NCBI RefSeq assembly: GCF_013284245.2
Contig: NZ_CP085876.1
Span: 6,024,001 to 6,088,000, forward strand
DNA length: 64,000 nt
Source: Brevibacillus sp. DP1.3A
GTDB lineage: Bacteria > Bacillota > Bacilli > Brevibacillales > Brevibacillaceae
Direction of reading: 5' to 3'
Numbering within the stretch: the stretch's first letter is position 1; every line of letters begins with the position of its first letter. The translations under genes and the position numbers were made by a program. Shown here piece by piece: positions 1 to 8,755 of this stretch. The notes beneath the pieces were generated by a model. It ran no database searches. It was not told the origin of the DNA and was given only the letters and a program-made list of their open reading frames with translations.

Positions 1-911
1 GAGCATCCAAAGCTACCGTTACTTTAGAGGTAACAAACAACAACGGACTAGATTGGATAAATGCGATTCCCTGCGAAGAGGTTACCTTTCCAACTCCCTC
101 TACCTCACTACTTTTACGAGCCAGATTAGACTCGCCTACTGCAAATCTATCTCCAGAGCTGTACGGGTATCGTGTGATTACAGGTACTCTTACAGGGGAG
201 GTCATCCAAGAGTTTGTAAGCACCAAACTCCCTTCTGTCTCTCCCATTGCTCATGCCTCGATTACCGCTGATCAAACCCTTCAAGAAGGCTCAATAAACT
301 GGTACCTGACCAACGACGGCGGCGCTACTTGGGAATCAGCAGTCCTTGGACGCAAACATTCCTTTAAGAACCCGCTTTTTGCAGATTTACGGGCAAAGGC
401 AGTCATTACCTCGCCTTCTGGCTCCGTGAAATCACCTGTCATCTCTGGTTACACCCTTACCAATTCCAACCTATTACTCACTCCAGCCCAAACAGGAACC
501 AACCTAACCGTCACCATGTCCTCCGACCAAACCCTAACCGCCCCTGACACCTTCACCAAAATTACTTTCAATACACCCACCCACGACGAACTGCAACAAT
601 TCGATAAAAACCTAAATCGCTTTATCGCAAAGACACCCGGCGACTACTTAATTGTTGGCTCAGCACGCATCAAAAGCCCAACCACCTCACCAAATGGTCT
701 GCATCTAGAAGTCCGAATCAATGGTGAACTCCATAAAGTACTCAACAGCATCGTCTCCTATTCCAACCATGCCTGGTGTTTAAACGGCTCAAGCATTGTC
801 CGACTTCAACCTGGCGACTACGTAGAGCTTTTCGGTTACTCCTTTTTTACCAATGCCGTCATAGAAGCCACCCCCACCTATTCTTACTTCCAAATCAAGC
901 AGTTGTGGTAG
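1..911 (+). CDS. Phage tail fibre-like protein, C-terminal part (5' end outside window)
   Basis: The reading frame is open from the left edge (first full codon at base 3) to TAG at 909-911, so only the C-terminal 302 residues are present. An internal GTG at 174 is unlikely to be the start because coding sense continues upstream of it. The last ~130 residues have the look of a C1q/TNF-like beta-sandwich: alternating polar beta-strands, then GDYLIVGSARI, LEVRING, a GDYVELFGYSF strand and a final YFQIKQL strand. Such domains end phage tail fibres and some spore-surface filaments. The holin-like gene 660 bp downstream favours a phage or phage-like tail particle. Exact family not recognised. Confidence 0.6.
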   Translation, partial: ASKATVTLEVTNNNGLDWINAIPCEEVTFPTPSTSLLLRARLDSPTANLSPELYGYRVITGTLTGEVIQEFVSTKLPSVSPIAHASITADQTLQEGSINWYLTNDGGATWESAVLGRKHSFKNPLFADLRAKAVITSPSGSVKSPVISGYTLTNSNLLLTPAQTGTNLTVTMSSDQTLTAPDTFTKITFNTPTHDELQQFDKNLNRFIAKTPGDYLIVGSARIKSPTTSPNGLHLEVRINGELHKVLNSIVSYSNHAWCLNGSSIVRLQPGDYVELFGYSFFTNAVIEATPTYSYFQIKQLW

Positions 912-997
912 CATTTTCACTCAAGACACCGTGAGAAATTCCTCAAACTGTCTACTCTATATATAGACCTCACAAGAGAAAGCAGGTGAATAAACGG

Positions 998-1351
998 ATG
1001 ATCCAAACACTACTCAACTCTTCCACTCTCCCTTTGGTAGTATCCAGTGTGCTGACGGCAATCGTCACTTATCTGGTTGCTCGCCACAACAACAAGAAAG
1101 AGTTGATGATTACAGACAGGCAGCAAATCTCGCAGGAAAACCAGCAAATTCGCCAGGAGCTGCGTCAGGAAATGGACAAGCTTCGGGAAGAACTCCACGT
1201 TTGGCGCAACCGTTGCATGGAGCTTGAAACCATCGTGCAGGAGTGGCGAGATAAATACACGACGCTGGTAGTAGAAAGACAACAGCTAGAGTACCGTGTC
1301 AAAGAGCTAGAGACCGAACTCAAAACGTACATGCAGGGACGAGTTTCCTAG
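998..1351 (+). CDS. Small membrane-anchored coiled-coil protein, phage-associated
   Basis: About 117 residues. One hydrophobic segment near the N-terminus (LPLVVSSVLTAIVTYLVA) is followed by a continuous charged coiled coil rich in E, Q and R (roughly residues 35-115). The ATG at 998 is preferred because AGGTGA lies nine bases upstream; a GTG at 986 in the same frame is an alternative. The arrangement resembles the small anchor proteins found near holins in lysis modules, but I do not recognise a named family. It lies between a tail-fibre-like gene and a holin-like gene on the same strand, so a role in phage assembly or lysis is inferred from position only. Confidence 0.6.
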   Translation: MIQTLLNSSTLPLVVSSVLTAIVTYLVARHNNKKELMITDRQQISQENQQIRQELRQEMDKLREELHVWRNRCMELETIVQEWRDKYTTLVVERQQLEYRVKELETELKTYMQGRVS

Positions 1352-1516
1352 ATGTGGTTAATCCAGCCGCATCTCCGTTTGTTCCTCATCAATGACCGCT
1401 TGGTCTAAGGCGTCATCCACGAAGGTGACACCTACCTTCCTTGGGGCGAAATCTCGCCTCGCGAATTAACTCCCTTCCCAATGAATGACGGCTGGATGTT
1501 TGTTTATCAGCCTTGA
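1352..1516 (+). pseudogene. Short ORF interrupted by an in-frame TAA
   Basis: The ATG at 1352 directly abuts the previous stop codon. The frame reads 18 residues (MWLIQPHLRLFLINDRLV), meets TAA at 1406-1408, then continues in the same frame for 35 more residues with clean protein-like sense (GVIHEGDTYLPWGEISPREL and on) to TGA at 1514-1516. The part after the stop resembles the 'hydrophobic-G-x-T-Y-hydrophobic-P' strands of copper-amine-oxidase-N or stalk-type domains. A one-base change of an AAA or CAA codon would explain the stop. Could be a decayed gene or a sequencing error; the continuing sense is visible in the sequence, the domain resemblance is tentative. Confidence 0.5.
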
Positions 1517-1572
1517 TCGCCTCTGACTCCCCGAACCACGCCCCGCTTTAAAAACAAAAGGAGGAACAACCT

Positions 1573-1869
1573 TTGATTGACATAGACCAGTTCATTCACA
1601 GCCTGAGTCTGCTTACTTTTATGGCGATCTTGATCGAAGCCGTAACCGAAATTTTAAAGAACGCCTTCCCCGTACTAAAAGACCGCTCCACTTACATCCT
1701 CTCTATCCTCATTGGCATTTCGCTCTCCCTCGCTTTTCAAGTCAACCCCTTTGGTCTTGAGGGCAGCGGCTACTACGTTTCTGCCGTGCTGGCTGGTATC
1801 CTCACCAGCCGCGGAGCGAACTACCTTAATAGCTTTGTGAAAAAGCTAAATACATCCTCGAAACAATAA
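1573..1869 (+). CDS. Holin-like small membrane protein
   Basis: 98 residues starting at TTG 1573, chosen because AAAGGAGG lies seven to eight bases upstream. Two or three hydrophobic segments (about residues 10-30, 40-57 and 65-80) and a basic, polar C-terminus (VKKLNTSSKQ) fit a class I/II-type phage holin. No endolysin gene follows; a terminator comes next. The unit of fibre end, coiled coil and holin-like protein looks like the right end of a phage or tail-like bacteriocin locus lying mainly left of this window. Confidence 0.55.
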   Translation: MIDIDQFIHSLSLLTFMAILIEAVTEILKNAFPVLKDRSTYILSILIGISLSLAFQVNPFGLEGSGYYVSAVLAGILTSRGANYLNSFVKKLNTSSKQ

Positions 1870-1893
1870 CCTCTTCTTCCTCATACAAAAACA

Positions 1894-1948
1894 AAAGCAC
1901 CTGCCCCGATGCAACGTCAAACGCATCAAGGCAGGTGCTTTGTCTCTT
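1894..1948. terminator. Bidirectional intrinsic terminator
   Basis: Perfect 12-bp stem AAAGCACCTGCC (1894-1905) with GGCAGGTGCTTT (1930-1941), then a T-rich run. It separates the convergent phage-like unit (plus strand) and the ABC/peptidase operon (minus strand). Confidence 0.85.
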
Positions 1949-1956
1949 TTTTCTCT

Positions 1957-3093
1957 CTATACTTCCTCTATCAACCGAGCCAACAAGGTAGCACGCGTCG
2001 ATATTTCTCCCAGTTCGATCCATTCATCCGGCGAGTGGGCGTAGCCACCCTTTACACCAAGTCCATCCAGTGTCGGGACTCCACAAGCAGCAGCGAAGTT
2101 GCCATCGCTTACTCCACCTGTACCCGACTCTTCCAAAGCCATCCCTAGTTCATTGATGCTAATCGATTGTGCAAGGGAAAATAATTTGCCTGTCTCTTCG
2201 GTTCGCTCCATCGGCGGTCGGCGAATGCCTCCCTTTACGCTGATGTTTGTACCGGCGAGCACTGGCGTGAGTTCACTCATTACCTTCTCAATTCGTAATG
2301 CCTCTTCCATCGAGATAAATCTCACGTCTACTTCAGCTTCTGCCGAGTCGGCTACTACATTGGAGCCAATCCCGCCCTTAATGACGCCCACATTGACGGT
2401 CGTTCCTTTCTCGTAATCGGTCAAGGCATGCAGAAATTGCACCTGTCTCGCCAGTTCTTCAATTGCAGAGACACCTTTTTGATGATCGACACCAGCGTGT
2501 GAGGAAATACCGCTGACTGCCACGGAAAAATGGGCGCTTCCCTTCCGCCATGTTTTGAGTGCGCCGCTCGGTTCGGTTGGCGGCTCCAGCACAAAGCTCG
2601 CCACCGAACGCGCGGCTTCTTCTTCTACTAGTCGGCGAGAAGTCGGGCTGCCGATCTCCTCGTCACTGTTTAGCAGGAGCACAATTTTTTTATCTGCAGG
2701 CAGGCGATCTAGCTTCACCAATGCCCGCATCGCAAACATTGCTTGCAAAACTCCCGCTTTCATATCGTATACGCCCGGCCCGTACGCTTTCTCATCCCGG
2801 ATCGCAAATGGTCGGCGAGCCGCCTCTCCTTCTAGCCATACGGTATCGTAATGGCCGATGATGAGGATTTGCTTTTCCCCGTTGCCCAGCGTACAACGTA
2901 CCTGATCGCCATACGTCTTATTCGGGATCAGCTCTGCTACTCCCCCTGTCAGCCGTTGAAACTGCAGGGAGAACCAGCCCGCCATGCGGTCGCCCAGCTG
3001 TTTGTCACGAGAAGGTGAGTCCATGTTGACTGCCTCTTCGAGTAGCTGTAGATAGTGGGACATATTCTCTTGTACATAAGTGTGGATTGACAT
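1957..3093 (-). CDS. M20 family metallopeptidase (glutamate carboxypeptidase / ArgE-DapE type)
   Basis: 378 residues, the usual length for M20 enzymes. Metal and catalytic motifs are intact: GHYDTV at about 80-85 (metal His81, catalytic Asp83), YGPGVYDMKAG around Asp110, NSDEEIGS with the general base and metal-ligand glutamates at 145-146, a VLEP glutamate near 170, and a late AHSPDEW histidine. The family hydrolyses an amide or peptide bond next to a carboxylate (carboxypeptidase G2, acetylornithine and succinyl-DAP deacylases). It starts 12 bases after the permease gene, with AAGGAAGAGG upstream of ATG, and is the last gene of the ABC importer operon. That suggests it processes the imported amide or peptide-like solute; the substrate cannot be read from the sequence. 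Confidence 0.85.
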   Translation of the reverse strand: MSIHTYVQENMSHYLQLLEEAVNMDSPSRDKQLGDRMAGWFSLQFQRLTGGVAELIPNKTYGDQVRCTLGNGEKQILIIGHYDTVWLEGEAARRPFAIRDEKAYGPGVYDMKAGVLQAMFAMRALVKLDRLPADKKIVLLLNSDEEIGSPTSRRLVEEEAARSVASFVLEPPTEPSGALKTWRKGSAHFSVAVSGISSHAGVDHQKGVSAIEELARQVQFLHALTDYEKGTTVNVGVIKGGIGSNVVADSAEAEVDVRFISMEEALRIEKVMSELTPVLAGTNISVKGGIRRPPMERTEETGKLFSLAQSISINELGMALEESGTGGVSDGNFAAACGVPTLDGLGVKGGYAHSPDEWIELGEISTRATLLARLIEEV

Positions 3094-3105
3094 AGTGCCT
3101 CTTCC

Positions 3106-3906
3106 TTAGTGAGATTGTGAATTGAGTCCGAATAGGCGCTCTAGTCCGTACACTTTTTCCAACAAGACGATGAACACCAGACTCAGCAGGATGACCACCG
3201 AGGAAATCGAAGCCACCAACGGGTCAAGTGTTTCCTGCATATAGGTGAAAATCGCGAGTGGCAGCGTCGTCGTATCCGGTGCCACCAAGAATAAGGAAAC
3301 CGTCACATTGTCAAACGACGTCAAGAACGAAAAGATCATCCCCGACACGATGGCCGGACGCAACAGTGGCAACGTAATATCCCAGAACACCCGAAACGGA
3401 TGGGCCCCCAGCATGTATCCCGCTTTTTCCAACGTATAATCGAACGAGCTAAGCCCTGTGAGCACCAGCCTTACGACATACGGAATCGAGATTAGCATGT
3501 GCGCCAGCAAAAGCCCCGTAAACGTCCCTGCGATACCAATTCGCGTGAAAAACAGCAGCGCGGAAATCCCGATAATAAGCGAAGGAACGGTAAGCGGCGA
3601 AAGCATCAGTGCGTTGATGATACCGCTCCCACGAAACTTGTATTTGGACAGCGCGAATGCAGCCAATGTCCCTATGAGAGTCGCCAAAATGGCCGTTACC
3701 GTAGCTAGCTTAAGACTAAACCACAGCGAATCGATGAACTCCGGTCGATCCAAAATCATTTCATACCACTGCCACGAAAACCCTTCCGGTGGAAATCCGA
3801 GATATCCTGCTGCGGTAAAGGAGCTCGGGATAATGACCAGAAACGGCAGATTGACCAAAACAAGCACAAAGAACGTGATGAGTCCGAGTACGTTTATTTT
3901 TTTCAT
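3106..3906 (-). CDS. ABC transporter permease, PotC-like
   Basis: 266 residues with about six membrane segments and the binding-protein-dependent permease domain. The EAA-loop region GAHPFRVFWDITLPLLRPAI lies near residues 165-185. An N-terminal segment is followed by the extracellular WYEMILDRPEF loop typical of PotC/YdcV-type permeases for polyamines, Fe(III) or 2-aminoethylphosphonate. It overlaps the preceding permease gene by four bases (3903-3906), implying translational coupling. Second permease of the importer. Confidence 0.88.
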   Translation of the reverse strand: MKKINVLGLITFFVLVLVNLPFLVIIPSSFTAAGYLGFPPEGFSWQWYEMILDRPEFIDSLWFSLKLATVTAILATLIGTLAAFALSKYKFRGSGIINALMLSPLTVPSLIIGISALLFFTRIGIAGTFTGLLLAHMLISIPYVVRLVLTGLSSFDYTLEKAGYMLGAHPFRVFWDITLPLLRPAIVSGMIFSFLTSFDNVTVSLFLVAPDTTTLPLAIFTYMQETLDPLVASISSVVILLSLVFIVLLEKVYGLERLFGLNSQSH

Positions 3907-4745
3907 GACGCAAACACCTCTTTATACCGCTTGGTTTCAATCAGCTTCGTATACAAAGTCACCAATAGGATCGTGCTGCCCAGAAGCAGGAAGGCAAGTG
4001 CCGCACCCAAAGGCCAGTTCAGTGTCGCCATGATTTGCTCATAAGCGATGACAGGCATAACTTTCACGGACGTTCCCCCCATTAAGGCAGGTGTTACAAA
4101 AGCGCTCATCGACAAGCTGAACACCAGTGTCGTGCCGGCAATAATCCCCGGCAAGCACAAGGGCAAAGTCACACTGAAAAACGTACGTGCGCGGGAAGCC
4201 CCCAAAATCGACGCCGCCTTATTCAGGGACGGATCGATGGCATACAAGCTGGTTGCAATCGCTAGAACCATGTAGGCAATAAAGGAATCCGTCAGACCGA
4301 TCACAATCCCCAGCTCGTTGTACAACAACCGCAATGGTTGATCGATCAACCCCAGACTGATCAACGTTTCATTGATCCACCCTTTTTCACCCAAAACCAC
4401 TACCCAACCGAAGTTGCGAATCACAACACTGATGAGGTGAGGGGCCAGGATTAGCATCGTGACGATTCCACGCATTTTCCCTGTAGCCTGCGCCATGTAC
4501 ATCGCTACAGGAAATCCGAGCAAGAGACTCGCCAGTACCGTCCAGAGACTCACACGAATCGTCCGCCACAGAATCTCCAAGTAGTACGGATCTTGTACAA
4601 ACAATAAATAATTGTGTAAAGAGAACGCCTGATTCTCATCCTGGAAGCTAAGCAAAAGCATCATCAGCATCGGGATGATGAATACTCCAAGCAGCAAAAT
4701 CATCGCAGGTGCTGTCAACAATGTAACCGAGAGACGCTTACTCAT
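3903..4745 (-). CDS. ABC transporter permease, PotB-like
   Basis: 280 residues, six predicted membrane segments, with the EAA-type loop GASRARTFFSVTLPLCLPGI around residues 190-210. This is the first permease of a spermidine/putrescine- or Fe(III)-type importer. It starts three bases after the ATPase stop codon, with AAGGGGATGACGG before the ATG. It should form a heterodimer with the PotC-like protein encoded next. Confidence 0.88.
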   Translation of the reverse strand: MSKRLSVTLLTAPAMILLLGVFIIPMLMMLLLSFQDENQAFSLHNYLLFVQDPYYLEILWRTIRVSLWTVLASLLLGFPVAMYMAQATGKMRGIVTMLILAPHLISVVIRNFGWVVVLGEKGWINETLISLGLIDQPLRLLYNELGIVIGLTDSFIAYMVLAIATSLYAIDPSLNKAASILGASRARTFFSVTLPLCLPGIIAGTTLVFSLSMSAFVTPALMGGTSVKVMPVIAYEQIMATLNWPLGAALAFLLLGSTILLVTLYTKLIETKRYKEVFAS

Positions 4746-4748
4746 CCG

Positions 4749-5843
4749 TCATCCCCTTCCTGCGGGCATGACCAGTACGTCGTCCGCGTTCCATTGACAG
4801 TAAACCGTTTGACCTTCTTGGCGGTCCACCGAACTATCGGTCATTTGGACTTTTACTGAAAGCGTATGCTCCCCGACCTTGACCTCACATTCTGTGTACG
4901 AGCCCAGGAAGGAGGCAAGCTGCAAATGTCCTTTTACCCGATTCGCTTCCTCACTGACTGCTGTATCGGTCAGCTTGATTTTCTCTGGTCGGATAAAAAT
5001 GATCACTTTTTCATGGAGTGCCACTGTTCGCTGCTGCTTTGCCGCCTTCACGAGCATTCCACCAGTCGTACGCAGCGTGAGTACATCCCCGTCAATTCCG
5101 ATGACTTCCCCTTCCAAGCGGTTCGTCTTACCGATGAAGGTATGTACGAATTCAGATGCGGGCTGATTGTAAATCTCCAGTGGTGTACCGATTTGCTCCA
5201 CGAATCCGTGATTCATGACCACGATGCGATCAGAGAGCGCTAGCGCCTCTTCTTGGTCATGTGTAACGAAAATAGTCGTAACGCCGATTTCGTGATGTAA
5301 GCGCTTTAACTCATCACGTAGCTCTTCACGAAGTTTGGCATCCAAGTTACTGAGCGGCTCATCCAAAAGCAGGAGCGACGGCTCAATAACAAGCGCCCGT
5401 GCAATCGCAATCCGCTGACGTTGTCCGCCAGATAGCTGATTTGGGTAGCGGTCTGCTACGTTTGGCAGCTTGACCAGCCCAAGTACACGATTCACACGCT
5501 CTTGCATTTCTTGCTTGTTCACTTTGCGTAATTTCAATCCGTAGGCGATGTTTTCCGCCACAGTCATATGCGGGAACAGCGAGTACGTCTGAAACACCAT
5601 TCCCAGCTCCCGTTTGTACGGAGGCACGCCATTCATTCGCTGTCCCTTGATCAAGAGGTCTCCGCCATCCGGGTCCAAAAAACCGGCAATCATATTCAAG
5701 GTCGTGGTCTTACCGCAACCAGATGGGCCGAGGAACGAGATGAATTCGCCTTGCTCCACCTGCAGGTTGAAGTTTTGAACAACGACATTGCTTTGAAATT
5801 TTTTCATGATGCCGCGCAGTTCAACGTCAATCACCTTGGTCAC
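4749..5843 (-). CDS. ABC transporter ATP-binding protein, PotA-like
   Basis: 364 residues. Walker A GPSGCGKTT at 39-47, Q-loop near FQTYS (~84-88), signature LSGGQ at 137-141, Walker B LLLLDEP at about 157-163, H-loop VTHDQ. The C-terminal ~100 residues form a TOBE-like regulatory domain (IRPEKIKL and following). Starts with GTG at 5843 and sits eight bases after the binding-protein gene. It powers the importer encoded around it. Confidence 0.92.
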   Translation of the reverse strand: MTKVIDVELRGIMKKFQSNVVVQNFNLQVEQGEFISFLGPSGCGKTTTLNMIAGFLDPDGGDLLIKGQRMNGVPPYKRELGMVFQTYSLFPHMTVAENIAYGLKLRKVNKQEMQERVNRVLGLVKLPNVADRYPNQLSGGQRQRIAIARALVIEPSLLLLDEPLSNLDAKLREELRDELKRLHHEIGVTTIFVTHDQEEALALSDRIVVMNHGFVEQIGTPLEIYNQPASEFVHTFIGKTNRLEGEVIGIDGDVLTLRTTGGMLVKAAKQQRTVALHEKVIIFIRPEKIKLTDTAVSEEANRVKGHLQLASFLGSYTECEVKVGEHTLSVKVQMTDSSVDRQEGQTVYCQWNADDVLVMPAGRG

Positions 5844-5851
5844 GTGAATAC

Positions 5852-6970
5852 CTACTTTCCTGTTTTAGGTGCGATTTCTTTGTTAAAGCGATCCAGCCAA
5901 GCAGATGTTTCCTTGCTCACTACGCTATAGTCGAAGTTAACAACCTTTGTACGATCGAATTCCAATGTTTTCGCTACATCGTCTGGTAGCTTCACAGATG
6001 TTGCCGGATTGTAGTACAGCTTCGTTGCGTACATCGTTTGAATTTCATCTGTCAAAAGGAAATCGACGAATGCTTTTGCCGCTTTTGGACTCTTCGAACC
6101 TTTTACCAGCGTAGCTACGTTCGGTACGATGTTTCCGCCCTCTTCAGGGAAAATGAACTCCAATGGTACGCCTGCTTCTTTTTGTGTCAAGCTACGCGCC
6201 ATTGTCCAAGTGGTGTACGCTGCGCTCTTGTTTTGCAGATTTTGCTGAAGCTGTGCTGCACTCTTCGCAAAGGTCGGCATGTATCCTGCAATCGTTTCCA
6301 TTTGTTTAAAGCCCTGTTCCATATTTTTCTCGGACCCGCCATTTGCGTACGCCAGCATGATCATCGCAGAGCGTCCGAAGTTGCTCGCTACGTCTGTCAT
6401 CGTGATGTAGCCTTTCACTTCAGGCTTAGCTAGGTCATTCCAGGACTTCGGTACAGGCAAGCCTTTTTCTTTTACCAGGTCCGCATTGTAGGAAATCCCC
6501 ATCGGCGTGAAGTTTACGACTACACCGCTATCCTCCGTCACACGCAAATCTTCCGGTACGTTTTTCATGTTCGGAATATCTGTTGCGGATACGGCTTCCC
6601 ATAGGCCTTCTTGACGACCTTTCTCTTGCTCGCCGCCCTCAATGATGGTCAAGTCGATTTGCGGAGCATTTTTCTGTGCCTTAACCTTCGCTACGATGTC
6701 CGTAGAAACCCCGGAAACATAGGTCAGCTTTACATTCGGATACTTCTCGTTAAACTTCTTGAAGACTTCATCCTTCATCATCTTTTCAACGGTCGCGCCG
6801 TTTCCTGCTACTACCAGAGTGTCTTCCAGCAGAGCTTGTGCTTCGGTGCCGCTATTGTTGCCAGCAGCTGGTGCAGGAGCAGATGTTTGCGGCGTGGAGG
6901 AGCCACATCCAGCCAGCAAGGAACCAGTCAAAGCGAAAATGGACAAGACGGATAATGCCTTTTTCTTCAT
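5852..6970 (-). CDS. Extracellular solute-binding lipoprotein of polyamine/Fe(III)-type ABC importer
   Basis: 372 residues. Lipoprotein signal: MKKK, hydrophobic stretch, LLAGCGSS lipobox with the modified Cys at about 22, then a PTSAPAPAAG-type linker. The mature part has the fold signature of the family-1 extracellular binding proteins for iron, polyamines or phosphonates (VVAGNGATVEKMM, VVVNFTPMGISYNADLV, NDLAKPEVKGYI). First gene of the operon binding protein-ATPase-permease-permease-M20 peptidase. It is divergent from iclR, and two palindromes in the shared upstream region suggest IclR control. Ligand not determinable. Confidence 0.88.
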   Translation of the reverse strand: MKKKALSVLSIFALTGSLLAGCGSSTPQTSAPAPAAGNNSGTEAQALLEDTLVVAGNGATVEKMMKDEVFKKFNEKYPNVKLTYVSGVSTDIVAKVKAQKNAPQIDLTIIEGGEQEKGRQEGLWEAVSATDIPNMKNVPEDLRVTEDSGVVVNFTPMGISYNADLVKEKGLPVPKSWNDLAKPEVKGYITMTDVASNFGRSAMIMLAYANGGSEKNMEQGFKQMETIAGYMPTFAKSAAQLQQNLQNKSAAYTTWTMARSLTQKEAGVPLEFIFPEEGGNIVPNVATLVKGSKSPKAAKAFVDFLLTDEIQTMYATKLYYNPATSVKLPDDVAKTLEFDRTKVVNFDYSVVSKETSAWLDRFNKEIAPKTGK

Positions 6971-6998
6971 GTAAGTTCGACCCCCGATTGTCTGTTTT

Positions 6999-7035
6999 GT
7001 TCACAAATAGAGAACAGTGTTTCCTATTCGAGAAC
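6999..7035. promoter_or_regulatory. Pair of 17-bp palindromic operator candidates (IclR-type)
   Basis: GTTCACAAATAGAGAAC (6999-7015) and GTTTCCTATTCGAGAAC (7019-7035). The reverse complement of the second matches the first at 13 of 17 positions, and each has GTTC/GAAC-like ends. Centres are 20 bp apart, about two helical turns, in the gap between the binding-protein gene (minus) and iclR (plus). A TATACT at 7044-7049 could be the iclR -10 box. Regulator assignment is inferred from position. Confidence 0.6.
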
Positions 7036-7198
7036 GATAATGTTATACTAGCATAAAGATACTGACTATTCAAGGTAGTCGTACTAGAAGCATCATTGCC
7101 CCAATTACAGGCTTGTCAGCATTCTTTCTAATGGTAAAATTACTTCAATCGAGACTCTTCTTTTAGAGGGGCTACTGTACGTTAAAGGAGACGTTTGT

Positions 7199-7960
7199 AT
7201 GGACCAAGTATTGTCTTCTGTTCGAAATGGCTGTCGGCTGTTAAAAATATTTCTCGATTCGCCAAAGGAACTCGGGGTAACGGAGCTCAGCAAAAAGCTC
7301 CAGCTGTCCAAGGGAGCTGTTCACAAGCTCCTGTCCACGCTAGAGTCTGAAGGATTTATCCGCCAAAATGAAAAAACCAAGCAGTATACGCTTGGCTACT
7401 CGCTTTTGGAGCTGGGCACTAAGGTGCTCACGAATCACGATATCGTTGATTTTTCCAAACCGTTTCTAGACCAGCTTGTCTCACGGACAAACGAATTAGC
7501 GGTCTTATGTGTACAAGATTCCAAGGACGCGATTTATGTAGCCAAAGAGGATTCGCTTCATCCTGTTCGCTTTACCGTAGAGTCCTTCCGGCGTTTTCCT
7601 CTTTACTCTACCTCCGCCGCCAGGGTTTTGCTCGCCTATCAGCCGGAGGAGTTTCAAGATGAGATATTGCAAGAACATCCGCTGAAAAGCTACACGCCTC
7701 ATTCGTACACGTCGGTCGAGCAAATCAAAGAGGACTTGGCGACCATCCGCGAGCGGGGCTATGAAATCAGCTCGAATCGACGCAATACAGGCGTGACCGG
7801 AATCGCTGCCCCGATTTTTGATTCGACTGGACACGTAACTGCATCCGTCAGTGTCATCGGTCCCTCCGACCGCGTGATGCCGAAACAAGAAGAGATTTTG
7901 CAAGAAACGCTAGCGACGGTACGTGCGATGTCATCTCAGTTAGGGTATCGAATGTCTTGA
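7199..7960 (+). CDS. IclR-family transcriptional regulator
   Basis: 253 residues. Winged helix-turn-helix at about 8-62 (LGVTELSKKLQLSKGAVHKLLSTLESEGFI), then the IclR effector-binding domain (~75-250) with typical PLYSTSAARVLLAY and FDSTGHVTASVSVIGP stretches. ATG at 7199 follows AAAGGAG. Divergent from the ABC importer/M20 peptidase operon, so it most likely senses the imported solute or its breakdown product and controls that operon and itself. Confidence 0.9.
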   Translation: MDQVLSSVRNGCRLLKIFLDSPKELGVTELSKKLQLSKGAVHKLLSTLESEGFIRQNEKTKQYTLGYSLLELGTKVLTNHDIVDFSKPFLDQLVSRTNELAVLCVQDSKDAIYVAKEDSLHPVRFTVESFRRFPLYSTSAARVLLAYQPEEFQDEILQEHPLKSYTPHSYTSVEQIKEDLATIRERGYEISSNRRNTGVTGIAAPIFDSTGHVTASVSVIGPSDRVMPKQEEILQETLATVRAMSSQLGYRMS

Positions 7961-7983
7961 AGCTAGCTTGAGTTGCCATGAAA

Positions 7984-8030
7984 AAACCTCCTGTTCATCA
8001 GTCTGCTCTGATGCCAGGAGGTTTCTCTTT
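7984..8030 (+). terminator. Intrinsic terminator after iclR
   Basis: 10-bp stem AAACCTCCTG (7984-7993) with CAGGAGGTTT (8015-8024), followed by TCTCTTT. Confidence 0.8.
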
Positions 8031-8202
8031 ATGTTGACTCACCGTCTGACATAAGATCAAATCCTTTGCTCAATCCGTTCACCTGCTCTTCACTCAAAAA
8101 ATGATGTTAAATTTTTCATCTTGAGGAGAAACGGTCTTATTAGTTTTTCGTCCTACTAATTGTGAAAAGTATTACGCGCAAATAGAAAGGAAATGACACC
8201 CT

Positions 8203-8742
8203 ATGAGAAAAACATATTTGCTGCTTTCTTCTTTGTTATTCTGTGCTTTGTTTGTTACTGACGCTCATGCAGCTTCACAGCAAGGAACGGTTGCGCCTGT
8301 TCCTTCCCAAGTAATTGTTCCAACAAGTAGCAAGGATAAACTAGGAAATACCATTGAAAAATCAATGGCATATGTGAAAACGTTACAAGTGAAAAATGGA
8401 AAACTATTCGTCTCGCTTGACTATGTTCAATGGTTTTTCGGTGAGGCAGCAGTAAAAGCTTATCGTCAAGATCACCCATTAGAAAAAGAGGACTATCCAA
8501 TGCCCTATTACATTCGTAATAGCAGTCCTAAAATTAGAACGTTTGAAATTTCTCCGAAGGCTTCGTTTACTCTTCAAACCAACTCTACACAAAAAGATGG
8601 GAATTTCCATTGGAATGAATCAGTAAACACCGATACTTTTAAAAAGTTTGTGCTAGCCAAGGGGATTCCTTATCAGATACCATTCCACATTGAAGTAACG
8701 AATGGAATCATCACAAAAGTTACAGAACAGTACGTCCCCTAA
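8203..8742 (+). CDS. Secreted hypothetical protein
   Basis: 179 residues. Clear signal peptide (MRKTYLLLSSLLFCALFVTDAHA, cleavage after AHA at about residue 23). The remainder is soluble and mixed in composition, with a possible beta-rich C-terminus. ATG 8203 follows AGAAAGGAAATG. The gene is visibly richer in A and T than its neighbours. It is alone between two terminators, and its own terminator lies inside the 3' end of the convergent MocR gene. I do not recognise the family; export is the only supported property. Confidence 0.75.
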   Translation: MRKTYLLLSSLLFCALFVTDAHAASQQGTVAPVPSQVIVPTSSKDKLGNTIEKSMAYVKTLQVKNGKLFVSLDYVQWFFGEAAVKAYRQDHPLEKEDYPMPYYIRNSSPKIRTFEISPKASFTLQTNSTQKDGNFHWNESVNTDTFKKFVLAKGIPYQIPFHIEVTNGIITKVTEQYVP

Positions 8743-8755
8743 ACGCAGCTTTCCT

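Noticed and set aside
53-271. 72-codon plus-strand open frame at the left edge
   Set aside because: It overlaps, in another frame, the fibre-like frame that is open from base 3; that frame has the better protein sense.
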